A stretch of DNA of 38,256 nt from Catellatospora bangladeshensis (GCF_016862575.1 NZ_BONF01000060.1:1-38256); one strand, 5' to 3'; shown: positions 7,081 through 17,258, counted from the first letter of the stretch. The notes: generated by a model not told the origin, from the letters alone. Made by a program: numbers and translations.

Positions 7081-8673
7081 ATGCGTGCTTGGGGATCATG
7101 CGCGGGGGCGTCCCCCGGGCTGCGCCGGATGCTCACCGGGCTGCTCGCCGCCGTCGCGGCGGGCGCGCTGAGCCTGCCGGCCGCCGCCGCGCCCGATGAC
7201 ACCGACGTGGTCGACGTGCCGCGCCCGCAGGGCGTCGACGCCCAGGGCCTGCCGCTGCAACCCGACGGGCTGGCCGCCGCGCCCGGCACCGGCCTCGGGC
7301 GGCCGATCACCCGGATGCAGATCCTGGCGCGGGCCGCGATCTGGCACGAGACGCACGTCGGCTACAGCCAGCTGAAGTTCCGCAAGGGCTGGCGCACGGA
7401 CTGCTCCGGCTACGTCTCGATGGCCTGGGACCTGGCCCGCAACCACTGGACCGGCGACCTGCACCAGGTCGGCGAGCGCATCGGCTTCGACGAGCTGCGC
7501 CCCGGCGACATGCTGCTCTACCACAACCGGTCGCGGCCGCGGGACGGCTCGCACGTGGTGCTGTTCGAGCGCTGGGTGGACGAGCCGGGCGGCGACTTCG
7601 TGATGTACGAGCAGACCCCGCCGTCGGTGAAGCACCGCACCTGGTCCTCGTCCGGATACAGCCGCAGCAGGTACCGCGCGTACCGCTACCAGCAGGTGAT
7701 CGAGACCGAGGCGGTCTGGTACCCGGTGGCCGGGGACTGGGACGGCGACGGCCGGCTCACCCCGGGCGTGGCCGTGCCGGAGGGCGAGAGCTGGCGCTGG
7801 CGGCTGTCCAACGACCCGCACGGCGCCGCGACCGACGCCGACTTCCTCTACGGCGACGTACGCAAGCTGCCGCTGGTCGGCGACTGGGACGGCGACGGGC
7901 GCTACACCCCCGGCACGGTCGACCTCACCGGCGAGCACCACGACTGGTACCTGTCGAACTCGCTGACCGGCGGCGCGCCGGACGTGCGGGTCGGCTACGG
8001 CGACGTGGAGAAGCAGCCGGTGGTCGGCGACTGGGACGGCAACGGCACGTTCACCCCGGGCGTGGTCGACGCCGAGGGCGACGTGCGCGACTGGTACCTG
8101 GCCAACTCGCTGTCCGGCGGCGAGCACGACGTGCACGTGGGATACGGGGACGTGCGCAAGTCCCCGATCGTCGGCGACTGGAACGGCGACCGCGTGTTCA
8201 CCCCGGGCGTCGTCGACTTCACCGGGGACCACCGCGACTGGCACCTGACCAACCGCCTGGACGACCCGGCCACCGAGGTCCGGGTGGCCTTCGGCGGCGT
8301 GGACGCCACACCGGTCACCGGCGACTGGGACGGCGACGGCTACTTCACCCCCGGCGTGGCCGACCCCGCCGCCCGCCGGTGGCACCTGTCGAACGCGCTG
8401 GCCAGCGGTGTCGCCGACACCGTGTTCACCTACCCGGGCATGCCCGCACCGCCGGTGCTGGTCCCCGCGCCGCGGCCGAGCGACAGCCCGACCCCGCCCG
8501 TGCGCCCCGCGCCGAGCAGCCCGCCGCCCGTCCCCAGCCCGTCCGCGCCGGCCGGTGCCCTGCCGACCGGCCCGGTGCCGGTGCCCAGCCCGGCCGCCAC
8601 CGCGTCACCCGCCCCCACGTTCGCTCCCCCGCCCGGTGCCCCGCCGCTCGACCAGCCGCCCGTCCTGCACTGA
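7081..8673 (+). CDS. Secreted NlpC/P60-like hydrolase with five GDWDGDG repeats
   Basis: 530 residues. A signal peptide (MLTGLLAAVAAGALSLPAAAA) ends near residue 37. An NlpC/P60- or CHAP-like cysteine peptidase domain follows (about 75-205) with Cys108 in TDCSGYVSMAWDL and His158 in GSHVVLFERW, the likely peptidoglycan-cleaving pair. From about 215 to 450 there are five repeats of ~46 residues, each with (V)GDW(D/N)GD(G)xxTPGxxD...WxLxNxL...YGDV. The tail (450-530) is a Pro/Ser/Ala-rich wall-spanning or linker segment. ATG 7081 is the first start after an upstream stop and has no clear ribosome site, so the start is less certain. It is followed 10 nt later by the GH25 gene with the same repeats. 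Confidence 0.85.
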   Translation: MRAWGSCAGASPGLRRMLTGLLAAVAAGALSLPAAAAPDDTDVVDVPRPQGVDAQGLPLQPDGLAAAPGTGLGRPITRMQILARAAIWHETHVGYSQLKFRKGWRTDCSGYVSMAWDLARNHWTGDLHQVGERIGFDELRPGDMLLYHNRSRPRDGSHVVLFERWVDEPGGDFVMYEQTPPSVKHRTWSSSGYSRSRYRAYRYQQVIETEAVWYPVAGDWDGDGRLTPGVAVPEGESWRWRLSNDPHGAATDADFLYGDVRKLPLVGDWDGDGRYTPGTVDLTGEHHDWYLSNSLTGGAPDVRVGYGDVEKQPVVGDWDGNGTFTPGVVDAEGDVRDWYLANSLSGGEHDVHVGYGDVRKSPIVGDWNGDRVFTPGVVDFTGDHRDWHLTNRLDDPATEVRVAFGGVDATPVTGDWDGDGYFTPGVADPAARRWHLSNALASGVADTVFTYPGMPAPPVLVPAPRPSDSPTPPVRPAPSSPPPVPSPSAPAGALPTGPVPVPSPAATASPAPTFAPPPGAPPLDQPPVLH

Positions 8674-8683
8674 GGAGCCGCAC

Positions 8684-10384
8684 GTGAACCGCCTGCGCAC
8701 CATCCGCCGAGCCGGCCTGCTCGCCGCGCTGGCCCTGTCGCTAGCCGTGCCCGCCGGGGCCGCCCCGCCCGGACCGCTGGGTCCGGACCGCAAGCCGATC
8801 ACCGACGGCTGGGCGGGCGCGGGCACGCCCTCGTCGCTCGCGCCCCCGGCGACCGCCCGCGGGCTGGCCGCCGCCGGTGCGCCGTCCGGTTACCCGATCA
8901 CCGGCATCGACGTCTCGCACCACCAGGGGAAGATCGATTGGGAGGAGGTCGCCGATAAGGGCGCCCGCTTCGTGTACGCGAAGGTGACCGAGGGCGTGCA
9001 CTACGTCGACGCCTCGTTCAAGGACAACTACAGCGGCGCGCGCAAGAACGGCATCCTGTTCGGGGCATACCACTTCGCGCGGCCGGAGAAGTCCAGCGGG
9101 CGCACCCAGGCGGACTACTTCCTCGACCGGGCGCAGTACCGCAACGACGGGCGCACGCTGCCGCCGATGCTCGACATCGAGTGGCCGTACCGGATGGGCG
9201 GCAAGTACGTCGCGCCGAGCCCCTGCTGGGGCAAGTCCAAGAGCGAGCTGGTGCGCTTCATCCGCGACTTCACCGGGCGGGTGTTCGAGCGCACCGGCAG
9301 CAAGACGATGATCTACACGAACCCGAACTGGTGGAACCCGTGCACCGGGCGCAACGACGACTTCGGGGACCACTACCTGTTCATCTCCAGCTACACCGAC
9401 GCGCTGCGCGGGCTGCCCGCGGGCTGGGACCGCTGGACGCTGTGGCAGTACGCCAACCACGGCAAGCTGCCCGGTGACCAGAACGTGTTCAACGGCAACG
9501 CCGCCGAGCTACGCAGCCTCGCCGCGAACCCCGCCGGGCCGCTGCCCCGCCCCGTGGTCGGCGACTGGGACGGCAACGGCACGATGACCCCCGGCCTGGT
9601 CAGCGCCGAGGGCGACACCTGGCGCTGGCGGCTGTCGAACAGCCTGGACGGCACCGGCGACCCGGCGCTGGACTTCACCTACGGCGACGTGGCCAAGGCG
9701 CCGATCGTGGGCGACTGGGACGGCAACGGCACGTACACCCCGGGCACGGTCGACGCCGAGGGCAAGCGGCGCGACTTCTACCTGGTCAACGCGTTCCGCA
9801 GCGGGCCGGCCGACATCCACACCGGCTTCGGCGACGTCGCGGACGTGCCGGTGGTCGGCGACTGGGACGGCAACGGCACGTTCACGCCCGGCGCTGTGGC
9901 GGGCGGCGGCAGGCTGCACAAGTGGAAGCTGACCAACTCGTTCGCCAAGCCGCAGACCGACCTGGCGTTCGAGTACGGCGACAGCGGCAAGACGCCGGTG
10001 GTCGGCGACTGGGACGGCAACCGCACCTTCACCGCCGGCACCGTCGACATGGACGGCGAGCGGCACGACTTCTACCTGACCAACGCGAGCACCGGCGGCC
10101 CGGTCCAGGTCCGGGTCGGCTTCGCCGCGGTGTACACGATCCCGCTGGTCGGCGACTGGAACGGCGACCGGACGTTCACGCCCGGCGCGATCGACGCCTC
10201 CGGCGACGCGGGCTACGTCTGGCAGCTGTCCAACACGCTGACCGGCACGGCGGACGTCACCTTCACCTACGGCGGCACCCCCGCCGCGGCGCCGGCCGGT
10301 GTGGCGGCGTCCCCGGCCCCGACCGCGTCCCCGGCTCCGTCATCGAGCCCGGCCGCCACCACCGCTCCGGCCGCGCGGCCGTAG
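8684..10384 (+). CDS. Secreted GH25 lysozyme (N-acetylmuramidase) with five GDWDGNG repeats
   Basis: 566 residues from a GTG preceded by GAGGAG. Signal peptide 1-27 (LLAALALSLAVPAGAA). The GH25 domain (about 68-275) has GIDVSHHQGKIDW, YAKVTEGVHYVD, FGAYHFARP and the catalytic PMLDIEW, then MIYTNPNWWNPC and WTLWQYANHG. Residues ~288-530 carry five repeats of ~46 residues like those of the preceding gene, then an Ala/Pro/Ser-rich tail. GH25 enzymes cut the MurNAc-GlcNAc bond of peptidoglycan. Only 10 nt separate it from the NlpC/P60-like gene, so the two are almost certainly one transcription unit, cutting glycan strand and peptide respectively. A strong terminator hairpin follows. Confidence 0.93.
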   Translation: MNRLRTIRRAGLLAALALSLAVPAGAAPPGPLGPDRKPITDGWAGAGTPSSLAPPATARGLAAAGAPSGYPITGIDVSHHQGKIDWEEVADKGARFVYAKVTEGVHYVDASFKDNYSGARKNGILFGAYHFARPEKSSGRTQADYFLDRAQYRNDGRTLPPMLDIEWPYRMGGKYVAPSPCWGKSKSELVRFIRDFTGRVFERTGSKTMIYTNPNWWNPCTGRNDDFGDHYLFISSYTDALRGLPAGWDRWTLWQYANHGKLPGDQNVFNGNAAELRSLAANPAGPLPRPVVGDWDGNGTMTPGLVSAEGDTWRWRLSNSLDGTGDPALDFTYGDVAKAPIVGDWDGNGTYTPGTVDAEGKRRDFYLVNAFRSGPADIHTGFGDVADVPVVGDWDGNGTFTPGAVAGGGRLHKWKLTNSFAKPQTDLAFEYGDSGKTPVVGDWDGNRTFTAGTVDMDGERHDFYLTNASTGGPVQVRVGFAAVYTIPLVGDWNGDRTFTPGAIDASGDAGYVWQLSNTLTGTADVTFTYGGTPAAAPAGVAASPAPTASPAPSSSPAATTAPAARP

Positions 10385-10400
10385 CGCGCACCTCCCACCG

Positions 10401-10448
10401 CGGGCCACAACACACGGGTTGTACCTACAAATCCTGTGTTGTGGCCCG
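10401..10448. terminator. Strong hairpin after the wall-hydrolase operon
   Basis: A perfect 14-bp stem (10401-10414 with 10435-10448) closes a 20-nt loop that itself contains TTGTA-CC-TACAA, so the whole 48 nt folds into one long hairpin. It begins 17 nt after the GH25 stop. No U-tract follows, as is common in high-GC actinobacteria. Confidence 0.75.
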
Positions 10449-10543
10449 TCCCGCATTCATCCAGGTTTCCTCGGCAACCCCGGGTTGCCTGCCGCACCGC
10501 GGGTATACCGCCGACAGCAGCGGCCCCCGCTTCGCAAAACGGA

Positions 10544-10567
10544 GATTCAGCGCGAAGAACGTGAATC
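10544..10567. promoter_or_regulatory. Inverted repeat upstream of arcA, possible operator
   Basis: GATTCA (10544-10549) and TGAATC (10562-10567) are a perfect inverted repeat with 12 nt between, centred about 50 nt before the arcA ATG. A TAGCAT hexamer at 10573-10578 could be a -10 box. The half-site is reminiscent of ArgR half-boxes, but the spacing is not the standard one. A GGTT-N14-GGGTAT sequence (10483-10506) fits the sigma-B-type consensus, though this is weak alone. Confidence 0.35.
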
Positions 10568-10605
10568 GCACGTAGCATCGGGGCTGCGGCGGACGGGAGC
10601 ACGCG

Positions 10606-11877
10606 ATGACCGGATTCGGAGTCCACTCGGAGGTCGGCAGGCTGCGCAAGGTGCTGGTGCACCGGCCGGATCTCGCGCTGCGGCGGCTGACCCCGTCCAA
10701 CCGGGGTGACCTGCTCTTCGACGACGTCCTGTGGGTGGAGCGCGCGCAGCAGGAGCACGACCAGTTCGTCGCCGAGCTGCGCGCCCGCGACGTCGAGGTG
10801 TTCCTGCTGCACGACCTGCTCACCGAGGCGCTGCGGACGCCGGAGGCCCGTGAGTGGGTCATCGGGCATACCGTCAGCCCGTACACCGTCGGGCCCGCCA
10901 TGGTCGACGTGGTGCAGCAGACCCTGGCGGACATGGACCCGAAGACGCTGGCCACGCACCTGACCGGCGGGGTGACCCGGGCCGAGCTGATGCAGTTCGC
11001 CGACGACGGGCTGGCCCGGCGCTCGCTGACCGCGGCGGCCACCGTCGGCTCCCAGTTCGTGCTGCCGCCGCTGCCCAACCACCTGTTCACCCGGGACACC
11101 TCGTGCTGGATCTACGAGGGCGTCTCGCTGAACCCGATGTACTGGCCGGCCCGCCAGCTGGAGACCGTCAACCTGGGCACCGTCTACCGCTTCCACCCGA
11201 TGTTCCGCCAGGAGAAGATCAATTTCTGGTACCCGGACGCGGGCAACGACGAGCACGACGAGTTCGACATCCAGTCCTTCGGCCGCTCCTCGATCGAGGG
11301 CGGCGACGTGATGCCGGTCGGCAACCGCACCGTCCTGATCGGCGTCAGCGAGCGCACCACCGCCCAGATGGTCGAGGTGCTGGCGCACCGGCTGTTCCAG
11401 CGCGAGGCCGCGGAGCGGGTGATCGCCGTGCAGCTGGAGCGCAAGCGCCAGTTCATGCACCTGGACGTGGTGTTCACGTTCCTGGACCGGGACACCGTCA
11501 CCGTCTACCCCAAGGTCGTCGACGGCACCACGGCGTACAGCATCCGCCCCGGCGACAGGGCGGGCACCCTCGACGTGACCCCGGAGGACAGCTTCCTGGC
11601 CGCGGTCGCGCACGCCATCGGCCTGTCCCACGAGAAGGACCTGCGCGTGGTCACCACCGGCGGCGACGAGGAGCAGCAGGAGCGCGAGCAGTGGGACTGC
11701 GCCAACAACGTGGTCGCGATCTCGCCCGGCGTCGTCGTGGCGTACTCGAAGAACGTCTACAGCAACCGGAAGTACCGGGAGGCGGGCGTCGAGGTCGTCG
11801 AGATCGACGGGTTCGAGATCGGCAAGGGCCGGGGCGGCGGCCACTGCATGACCTGCCCGCTGCTGCGCGACCCGTAG
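10606..11877 (+). CDS. arcA: Arginine deiminase
   Basis: 423 residues, the usual family length. Hydrolyses L-arginine to citrulline and ammonia, the first step of the arginine deiminase pathway. Visible family motifs: [15 protein letters not shown] near the start, [43 protein letters not shown] (His of the active site) and the C-terminal nucleophile Cys414 in [13 protein letters not shown] with GGACGGGAG upstream. The partner genes arcB and arcC are not adjacent, so here it may act as a stand-alone arginine-degrading, ammonia-producing (acid or oxygen stress) enzyme. A 221-bp upstream region carries the previous terminator and an inverted repeat. Confidence 0.96.
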   Translation: MTGFGVHSEVGRLRKVLVHRPDLALRRLTPSNRGDLLFDDVLWVERAQQEHDQFVAELRARDVEVFLLHDLLTEALRTPEAREWVIGHTVSPYTVGPAMVDVVQQTLADMDPKTLATHLTGGVTRAELMQFADDGLARRSLTAAATVGSQFVLPPLPNHLFTRDTSCWIYEGVSLNPMYWPARQLETVNLGTVYRFHPMFRQEKINFWYPDAGNDEHDEFDIQSFGRSSIEGGDVMPVGNRTVLIGVSERTTAQMVEVLAHRLFQREAAERVIAVQLERKRQFMHLDVVFTFLDRDTVTVYPKVVDGTTAYSIRPGDRAGTLDVTPEDSFLAAVAHAIGLSHEKDLRVVTTGGDEEQQEREQWDCANNVVAISPGVVVAYSKNVYSNRKYREAGVEVVEIDGFEIGKGRGGGHCMTCPLLRDP

Positions 11878-11897
11878 CCGCCGCGACCCGTAGCCGC

Positions 11898-12284
11898 TCA
11901 GCGGGCCCGGCGCGCCCTCCAGCCGCGTACCACCTCGTCCGCGTCGACCAGGGCCAGCGCCACCGCGGGCCCGGCCAGCTCGCCCCGGTGCGCCCGGACG
12001 ACGCGGGCGTTCAGCTCCGCCACGTGCGCGCGTACCGCCTGCTCGGAGGTCTTCCGGGCGACCGCCTCGGTCATCTCCTCCAGGTCGCGGCGCAGCAGCA
12101 GGGTCGCCGGGATGGCGGCGCTCAGGTTCTCCCGCCGGACCAGGTCGCGCAGCCACCAGTCCTCGGGCAGCGTCTCCCCCGCCCCGGCCAGCGGCTTCCC
12201 CGCGCCAGGCAGGTCGTCGAACTCGCCGCGCTCCTGCGCCTCCCGGATCTGCCGGTCGATCCGCGACTCGTACCCGTGCGCCAC
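11898..12284 (-). CDS. DUF1992 (DnaJ-homologue C28-like) protein
   Basis: 128 residues. HGYESRIDRQIREAQERGEF followed by DDLPGAGKPL is the hallmark of the DUF1992/DnaJ homologue subfamily C member 28 domain; PEDWWLRDLVRRENL is also typical. No J-domain HPD motif is present, so a chaperone role is not implied. GTG at 12284 is selected by GAGGAGGCGGCG just upstream; the open frame extends to 12353 without a better site. It is convergent with arcA (20 bp) and divergent from the ThrRS leader region. Confidence 0.85.
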   Translation of the reverse strand: MAHGYESRIDRQIREAQERGEFDDLPGAGKPLAGAGETLPEDWWLRDLVRRENLSAAIPATLLLRRDLEEMTEAVARKTSEQAVRAHVAELNARVVRAHRGELAGPAVALALVDADEVVRGWRARRAR

Positions 12285-12344
12285 CGCCGCCTCCTCAGAA
12301 GATCGACTGCCTGCTCCCGAATCTACCCCGGTGGCGGAAATCGC

Positions 12345-12375
12345 TTGCGCCACGGCCCGGACCGGCCGTTATCGT
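12345..12375 (+). promoter_or_regulatory. Promoter of the Thr leader peptide / ThrRS-like gene
   Basis: TTGCGC (12345-12350) and TATCGT (12370-12375) are 19 nt apart, a plausible vegetative promoter. The -10 box ends 7 nt before ATG 12383, so the transcript would start at or next to this ATG and be leaderless, the pattern known for actinobacterial attenuator leader peptides. Confidence 0.55.
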
Positions 12376-12382
12376 GGTCGCC

Positions 12383-12442
12383 ATGCAGCAGCACGCGTTC
12401 GCCACGACGACGCCGGGACACCCCGGCGCTCGTACGCGTTGA
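12383..12442 (+). CDS. Threonine leader peptide (19 aa) of a putative attenuator
   Basis: The frame reads MQQHAFATTTPGHPGARTR and then TGA. It contains three consecutive Thr codons (ACG ACG ACG, 12404-12412) and a fourth at 12434, upstream of a threonyl-tRNA synthetase-type gene. Thr-tRNA shortage would stall ribosomes exactly at the 5' arm of hairpin 12411-12428. The peptide has no other recognisable function. It lies 108 nt upstream of the synthetase GTG. Confidence 0.7.
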   Translation: MQQHAFATTTPGHPGARTR

Positions 12443-12494
12443 CCTGCTGATCTTTCAGTCGACCGTCGGCCCCGGGGCACCCGCCCCGGGGCCG
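12411..12494 (+). promoter_or_regulatory. Putative threonine attenuator: alternative hairpins and GC terminator
   Basis: Hairpin 1 pairs CGCCGGG (12411-12417) with CCCGGCG (12422-12428), directly over and after the Thr codons. A middle stem joins CTGA and TCAG (12447-12458 region) and neighbouring bases. The last hairpin has a perfect 11-bp stem, 12467-12477 with 12484-12494, loop 6 nt, and is a candidate terminator. If a ribosome stalls on the Thr codons, the freed CCCCGG (12421-12426) can pair with CCGGGG (12472-12477) and block the terminator. No T-tract follows. The pairings are read by eye; no energy was computed. Confidence 0.6.
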
Positions 12495-12550
12495 GCGCGT
12501 ATCCGCCCCGCGACGTGTGCCCGGTGCCGCCGCACCTTGAGGAGCACACC

Positions 12551-13756
12551 GTGAAGGACCACCGCCGCCTCGGCCGTGAGCTGGAGATCTACCACGCCGA
12601 CCCGATGATCGGCGCCGGGCTGCCGCTGTGGCTGCCCGCCGGCGCCGCCGCCCGCCACGCCATCGAGGAGTACGTCCGCGAGCAGGAACGCCTCGCCGGC
12701 TACCAGCACGTCTACTCCCCGCCGATGGCCAAACGCCAGATGTACGCCAGGTCGGGGCACCTGGCCAAGTTCGCCGACGACATGTTCCCGGCCATGGGCG
12801 AGCCGGGCGAGGCCGAGGACGAGGCGCTCATGCTGCGCCCCAGCCTGTGCCCGCACCACGCGATGGTGTTCGGCTCACGCGGCCGCTCCTACCGCGAGCT
12901 GCCCGTCCGCATCGCCGAACTGGGCGGCATGTACCGCGCCGAACGCTCCGGCGTGGTCGGCGGGCTGAGCCGGGTGCGCGCCATCTCGCTCAACGACGCG
13001 CACGTGTTCTGCTCGCTGGACCAGGTCGGCGCGGAGGTCGCGCTGGTCCTGGAGATGTGCGCCCGGATCCACCCGGCGCTCGGTTTCCGCGCCGACGGCT
13101 TCCAGCTCTCCCTGCGCGGACCCGGCGCGAGGTACCTCGGCTCGGACGAGGTCTGGGACCGGGCCGAGTCACTGCTGCGCGACGCGCTCGTCCAGGCCGG
13201 GGTGCCGTTCGAGGAAGTGCCGGGCGAGGCCGCGTTCTACGGCCCGAAGATCGACATCCAGGTGCGCGATCTCGCCGGGCGGGAGTGGACCCTGGCCACC
13301 GTCCAGGTGGACTTCGCGCAGCCGGAGCGCTTCGACCTGTCGTACACCGACTCCGGCGGCAACCAGGCGCGGCCGGTGATGGTGCACCGCAGCATCGTCG
13401 GCAGCATGGAGCGCCTGATGGCCCACCTGCTGGAGGTGCACCAGGGCGCCTTCCCCGCCTGGTACGCCCCCGTGCAGCTGGCCGTCGCCCCCGTCGCCGA
13501 GGCGCAGGACGGCGCCGCCCGCGCCTTCGCCGACGCCGCGCTCCGATCCGGCCTGCGCGCCGAACTCCTCCTCGACGGCTCCCTCGGCCTGCGCATCCGC
13601 ACCGCCGCCCAGCGCAAGATCCCCTACCTCGCCGTCATCGGCTCCCGCGAAGCCGCCGTCGGCGAGATCTCCCTGCGCACCCGCGACGGCCGCCAACTCC
13701 CGCCCCTACCCCACGCCGAAGCCCTCGCCCACCTCACCGCCGCCACCCACCCCTGA
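12551..13756 (+). CDS. Threonyl-tRNA synthetase-like protein lacking TGS and editing domains
   Basis: 401 residues against ~640-690 for bacterial ThrRS. It starts at the class II catalytic core (DHRRLGRELEIYHAD) and so lacks the TGS and HxxxH editing domains. Motif 2 (RIAELGGMYRAERSGVVGGL), NDAHVFCSLDQ and motif 3 (PVMVHRSIVGSMERL) are intact, as are the zinc-ligand positions Cys in RPSLCPHH, His in NDAHVF and His in VMVHR. A C-terminal anticodon-binding domain follows (PAWYAPVQLAVAPV; KIPYLAVIGSREA). GTG with TTGAGGAG upstream. The leader suggests induction by threonyl-tRNA shortage. It may be a second, non-editing ThrRS, a drug-resistant copy, or an enzyme charging a carrier; the sequence cannot decide. 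Confidence 0.9.
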   Translation: MKDHRRLGRELEIYHADPMIGAGLPLWLPAGAAARHAIEEYVREQERLAGYQHVYSPPMAKRQMYARSGHLAKFADDMFPAMGEPGEAEDEALMLRPSLCPHHAMVFGSRGRSYRELPVRIAELGGMYRAERSGVVGGLSRVRAISLNDAHVFCSLDQVGAEVALVLEMCARIHPALGFRADGFQLSLRGPGARYLGSDEVWDRAESLLRDALVQAGVPFEEVPGEAAFYGPKIDIQVRDLAGREWTLATVQVDFAQPERFDLSYTDSGGNQARPVMVHRSIVGSMERLMAHLLEVHQGAFPAWYAPVQLAVAPVAEAQDGAARAFADAALRSGLRAELLLDGSLGLRIRTAAQRKIPYLAVIGSREAAVGEISLRTRDGRQLPPLPHAEALAHLTAATHP

Positions 13757-13758
13757 AA

Positions 13759-13804
13759 GGAAGGGCACCTTCTTAACGCTATGCGTAGTAGAAGGTGCCC
13801 TTCC
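13759..13804. repeat. Element A copy 1: palindromic repeat/terminator after the ThrRS-like gene
   Basis: A perfect 15-bp inverted repeat, GGAAGGGCACCTTCT (13759-13773) and its complement (13790-13804), with the conserved loop core TTAACGCTATGCGTAGT. It starts 2 nt after the ThrRS stop. Related copies lie at 31472-31521 and 33095-33138. It probably terminates transcription. Confidence 0.85.
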
Positions 13805-13900
13805 TAACGCGGTGGTGTCGCGTTTCCGGCCGGGAGCGACCTCCGCGCGCTTCCGGCGGTTAGCAGGGTAGAAACCCCGCTTTCGAGGAGGAAACGCCCC

Positions 13901-14692
13901 ATGAGGTCGCCGCGTGTGCTGGGCTACGGGCTCGGAGTCTGGCTCGGTATGGTCGCCATCTCGCTGATCCTGCTGCCCGCCGAGGGCAAGCACGAGGCGC
14001 TGTACGAGTCGATCAAGCTCACCACCATGGTCGGACTGGTGCTCGGGTTCGCCATCCGGTACCTCTACCGGCGCCCCACCGCGACCGGCCCCGAGGGCGT
14101 GCTCGTCGGCCTGCTCTGGGCCGCCGTCACCGTCGCCGGAGACCTCGGCCTGTACCTCGGCGGCGCGTTCAACATCGGCCTCGACGTGTACTTCACCGAC
14201 GTCGCGTCCTCGTACTCCGTGATGCCGGTCATCACCGGCCTCGCCTTCGGCCTGCTCGCCCCGCGCCCGCGACTGGAGCGCACCCCCGACCCGGCCGACT
14301 TCGTCGCCCCGCACCTCATGGACCGCATCCCGCCGCTCACCTCCGCGCAGCCCGCCACACCCGTGCCCGCCGGCATCGCGCGGCCCGTCACCGAACCCGT
14401 CACCGTCCCAGCCGCGGCATCGGCGCCGGCTGCCGTGACGTCAGCCCCCGCCGCACCGGCGACGGCGGCAAGCGCGACCATGACGGCGGCAGGAGCCGCA
14501 ACGCAGGCCGTCGCCCAGGCCGCCACCCACGCCCAGGCCACCGCCCACGCGCAGGGCGCGGCGCATGCGCAGGGCGCCGTTCAGGCGCAGGGCGTGGTGC
14601 TCACCACGCCGATCCCGGTGACCGCGCCGGTGTCCGCCGTCTACCGCGACGAGCAGGACAAGCCGCCGTACATCCCGGTCGGGAATTGCTGA
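13901..14692 (+). CDS. Four-helix membrane protein with Ala/Gln-rich tail
   Basis: 263 residues. Four hydrophobic segments lie at about residues 7-26, 44-60, 68-88 and 105-122; the rest (from ~125) is a cytoplasmic or external low-complexity tail rich in Ala, Pro and Thr, with near-repeats such as AQATAHAQGAAHAQGAVQAQ. I do not recognise a named family. ATG with GAGGAGG upstream. The gene stands alone between element A and a 23-bp perfect inverted repeat. The tail composition suggests a flexible tether, not an enzyme. Confidence 0.8.
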   Translation: MRSPRVLGYGLGVWLGMVAISLILLPAEGKHEALYESIKLTTMVGLVLGFAIRYLYRRPTATGPEGVLVGLLWAAVTVAGDLGLYLGGAFNIGLDVYFTDVASSYSVMPVITGLAFGLLAPRPRLERTPDPADFVAPHLMDRIPPLTSAQPATPVPAGIARPVTEPVTVPAAASAPAAVTSAPAAPATAASATMTAAGAATQAVAQAATHAQATAHAQGAAHAQGAVQAQGVVLTTPIPVTAPVSAVYRDEQDKPPYIPVGNC

Positions 14693-14731
14693 CCCTTCCG
14701 CGAGGTTGCGGCGGTCATGGGCGTTGATCGC

Positions 14732-14794
14732 CCGACTTGCCAGGCACTTGGGCGAAAGCGCGCTCAAGATACGCCCAAGTGCCAGGCAAGTCGG
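14732..14794. repeat. 23-bp perfect inverted repeat flanked by GATC
   Basis: 14732-14754 and 14772-14794 are perfect reverse complements, around a 17-nt spacer; arm core GACTTGCCAGGCACTTGGGC. TGATC lies just outside both arms (14725-14729 and 14796-14800). It lies 40 nt after the membrane-protein stop and 80 nt before the lon operator, so it could terminate the former. Its length and flanks also fit a dispersed palindromic repeat. Confidence 0.85.
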
Positions 14795-14874
14795 ATGATC
14801 TAGGCGCGGATCCGCGGGACGGGAGTGGCGTGGGTCACAGGGGGAAGTTGAGGGAACAACCAGGTGGCCCGGAG

Positions 14875-14897
14875 ACTTGAGTCAGGCAGACTCAAGT
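14875..14897. promoter_or_regulatory. HAIR operator (HspR binding site) of lon
   Basis: CTTGAGT (14876-14882), 7 nt, ACTCAAG (14890-14896) is an exact match to the HspR-associated inverted repeat CTTGAGT-N7-ACTCAAG; one further base on each side also pairs. It ends 15 nt before the lon ATG. In Streptomyces, lon belongs to the HspR heat-shock regulon, so repression by HspR and heat induction are expected. Confidence 0.92.
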
Positions 14898-14912
14898 TAA
14901 GAGGTGTCACAG

Positions 14913-17258
<2,346 letters not shown>

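Noticed and set aside
10385-10605. tRNA gene suggested by hairpins upstream of arcA
   Set aside because: No cloverleaf, T-loop GTTCRA or anticodon arm; the pairing forms one long hairpin.
12285-12550. T-box riboswitch upstream of the ThrRS-like gene
   Set aside because: No T-box sequence or specifier-loop structure is visible; the Thr-rich leader ORF explains the region better.
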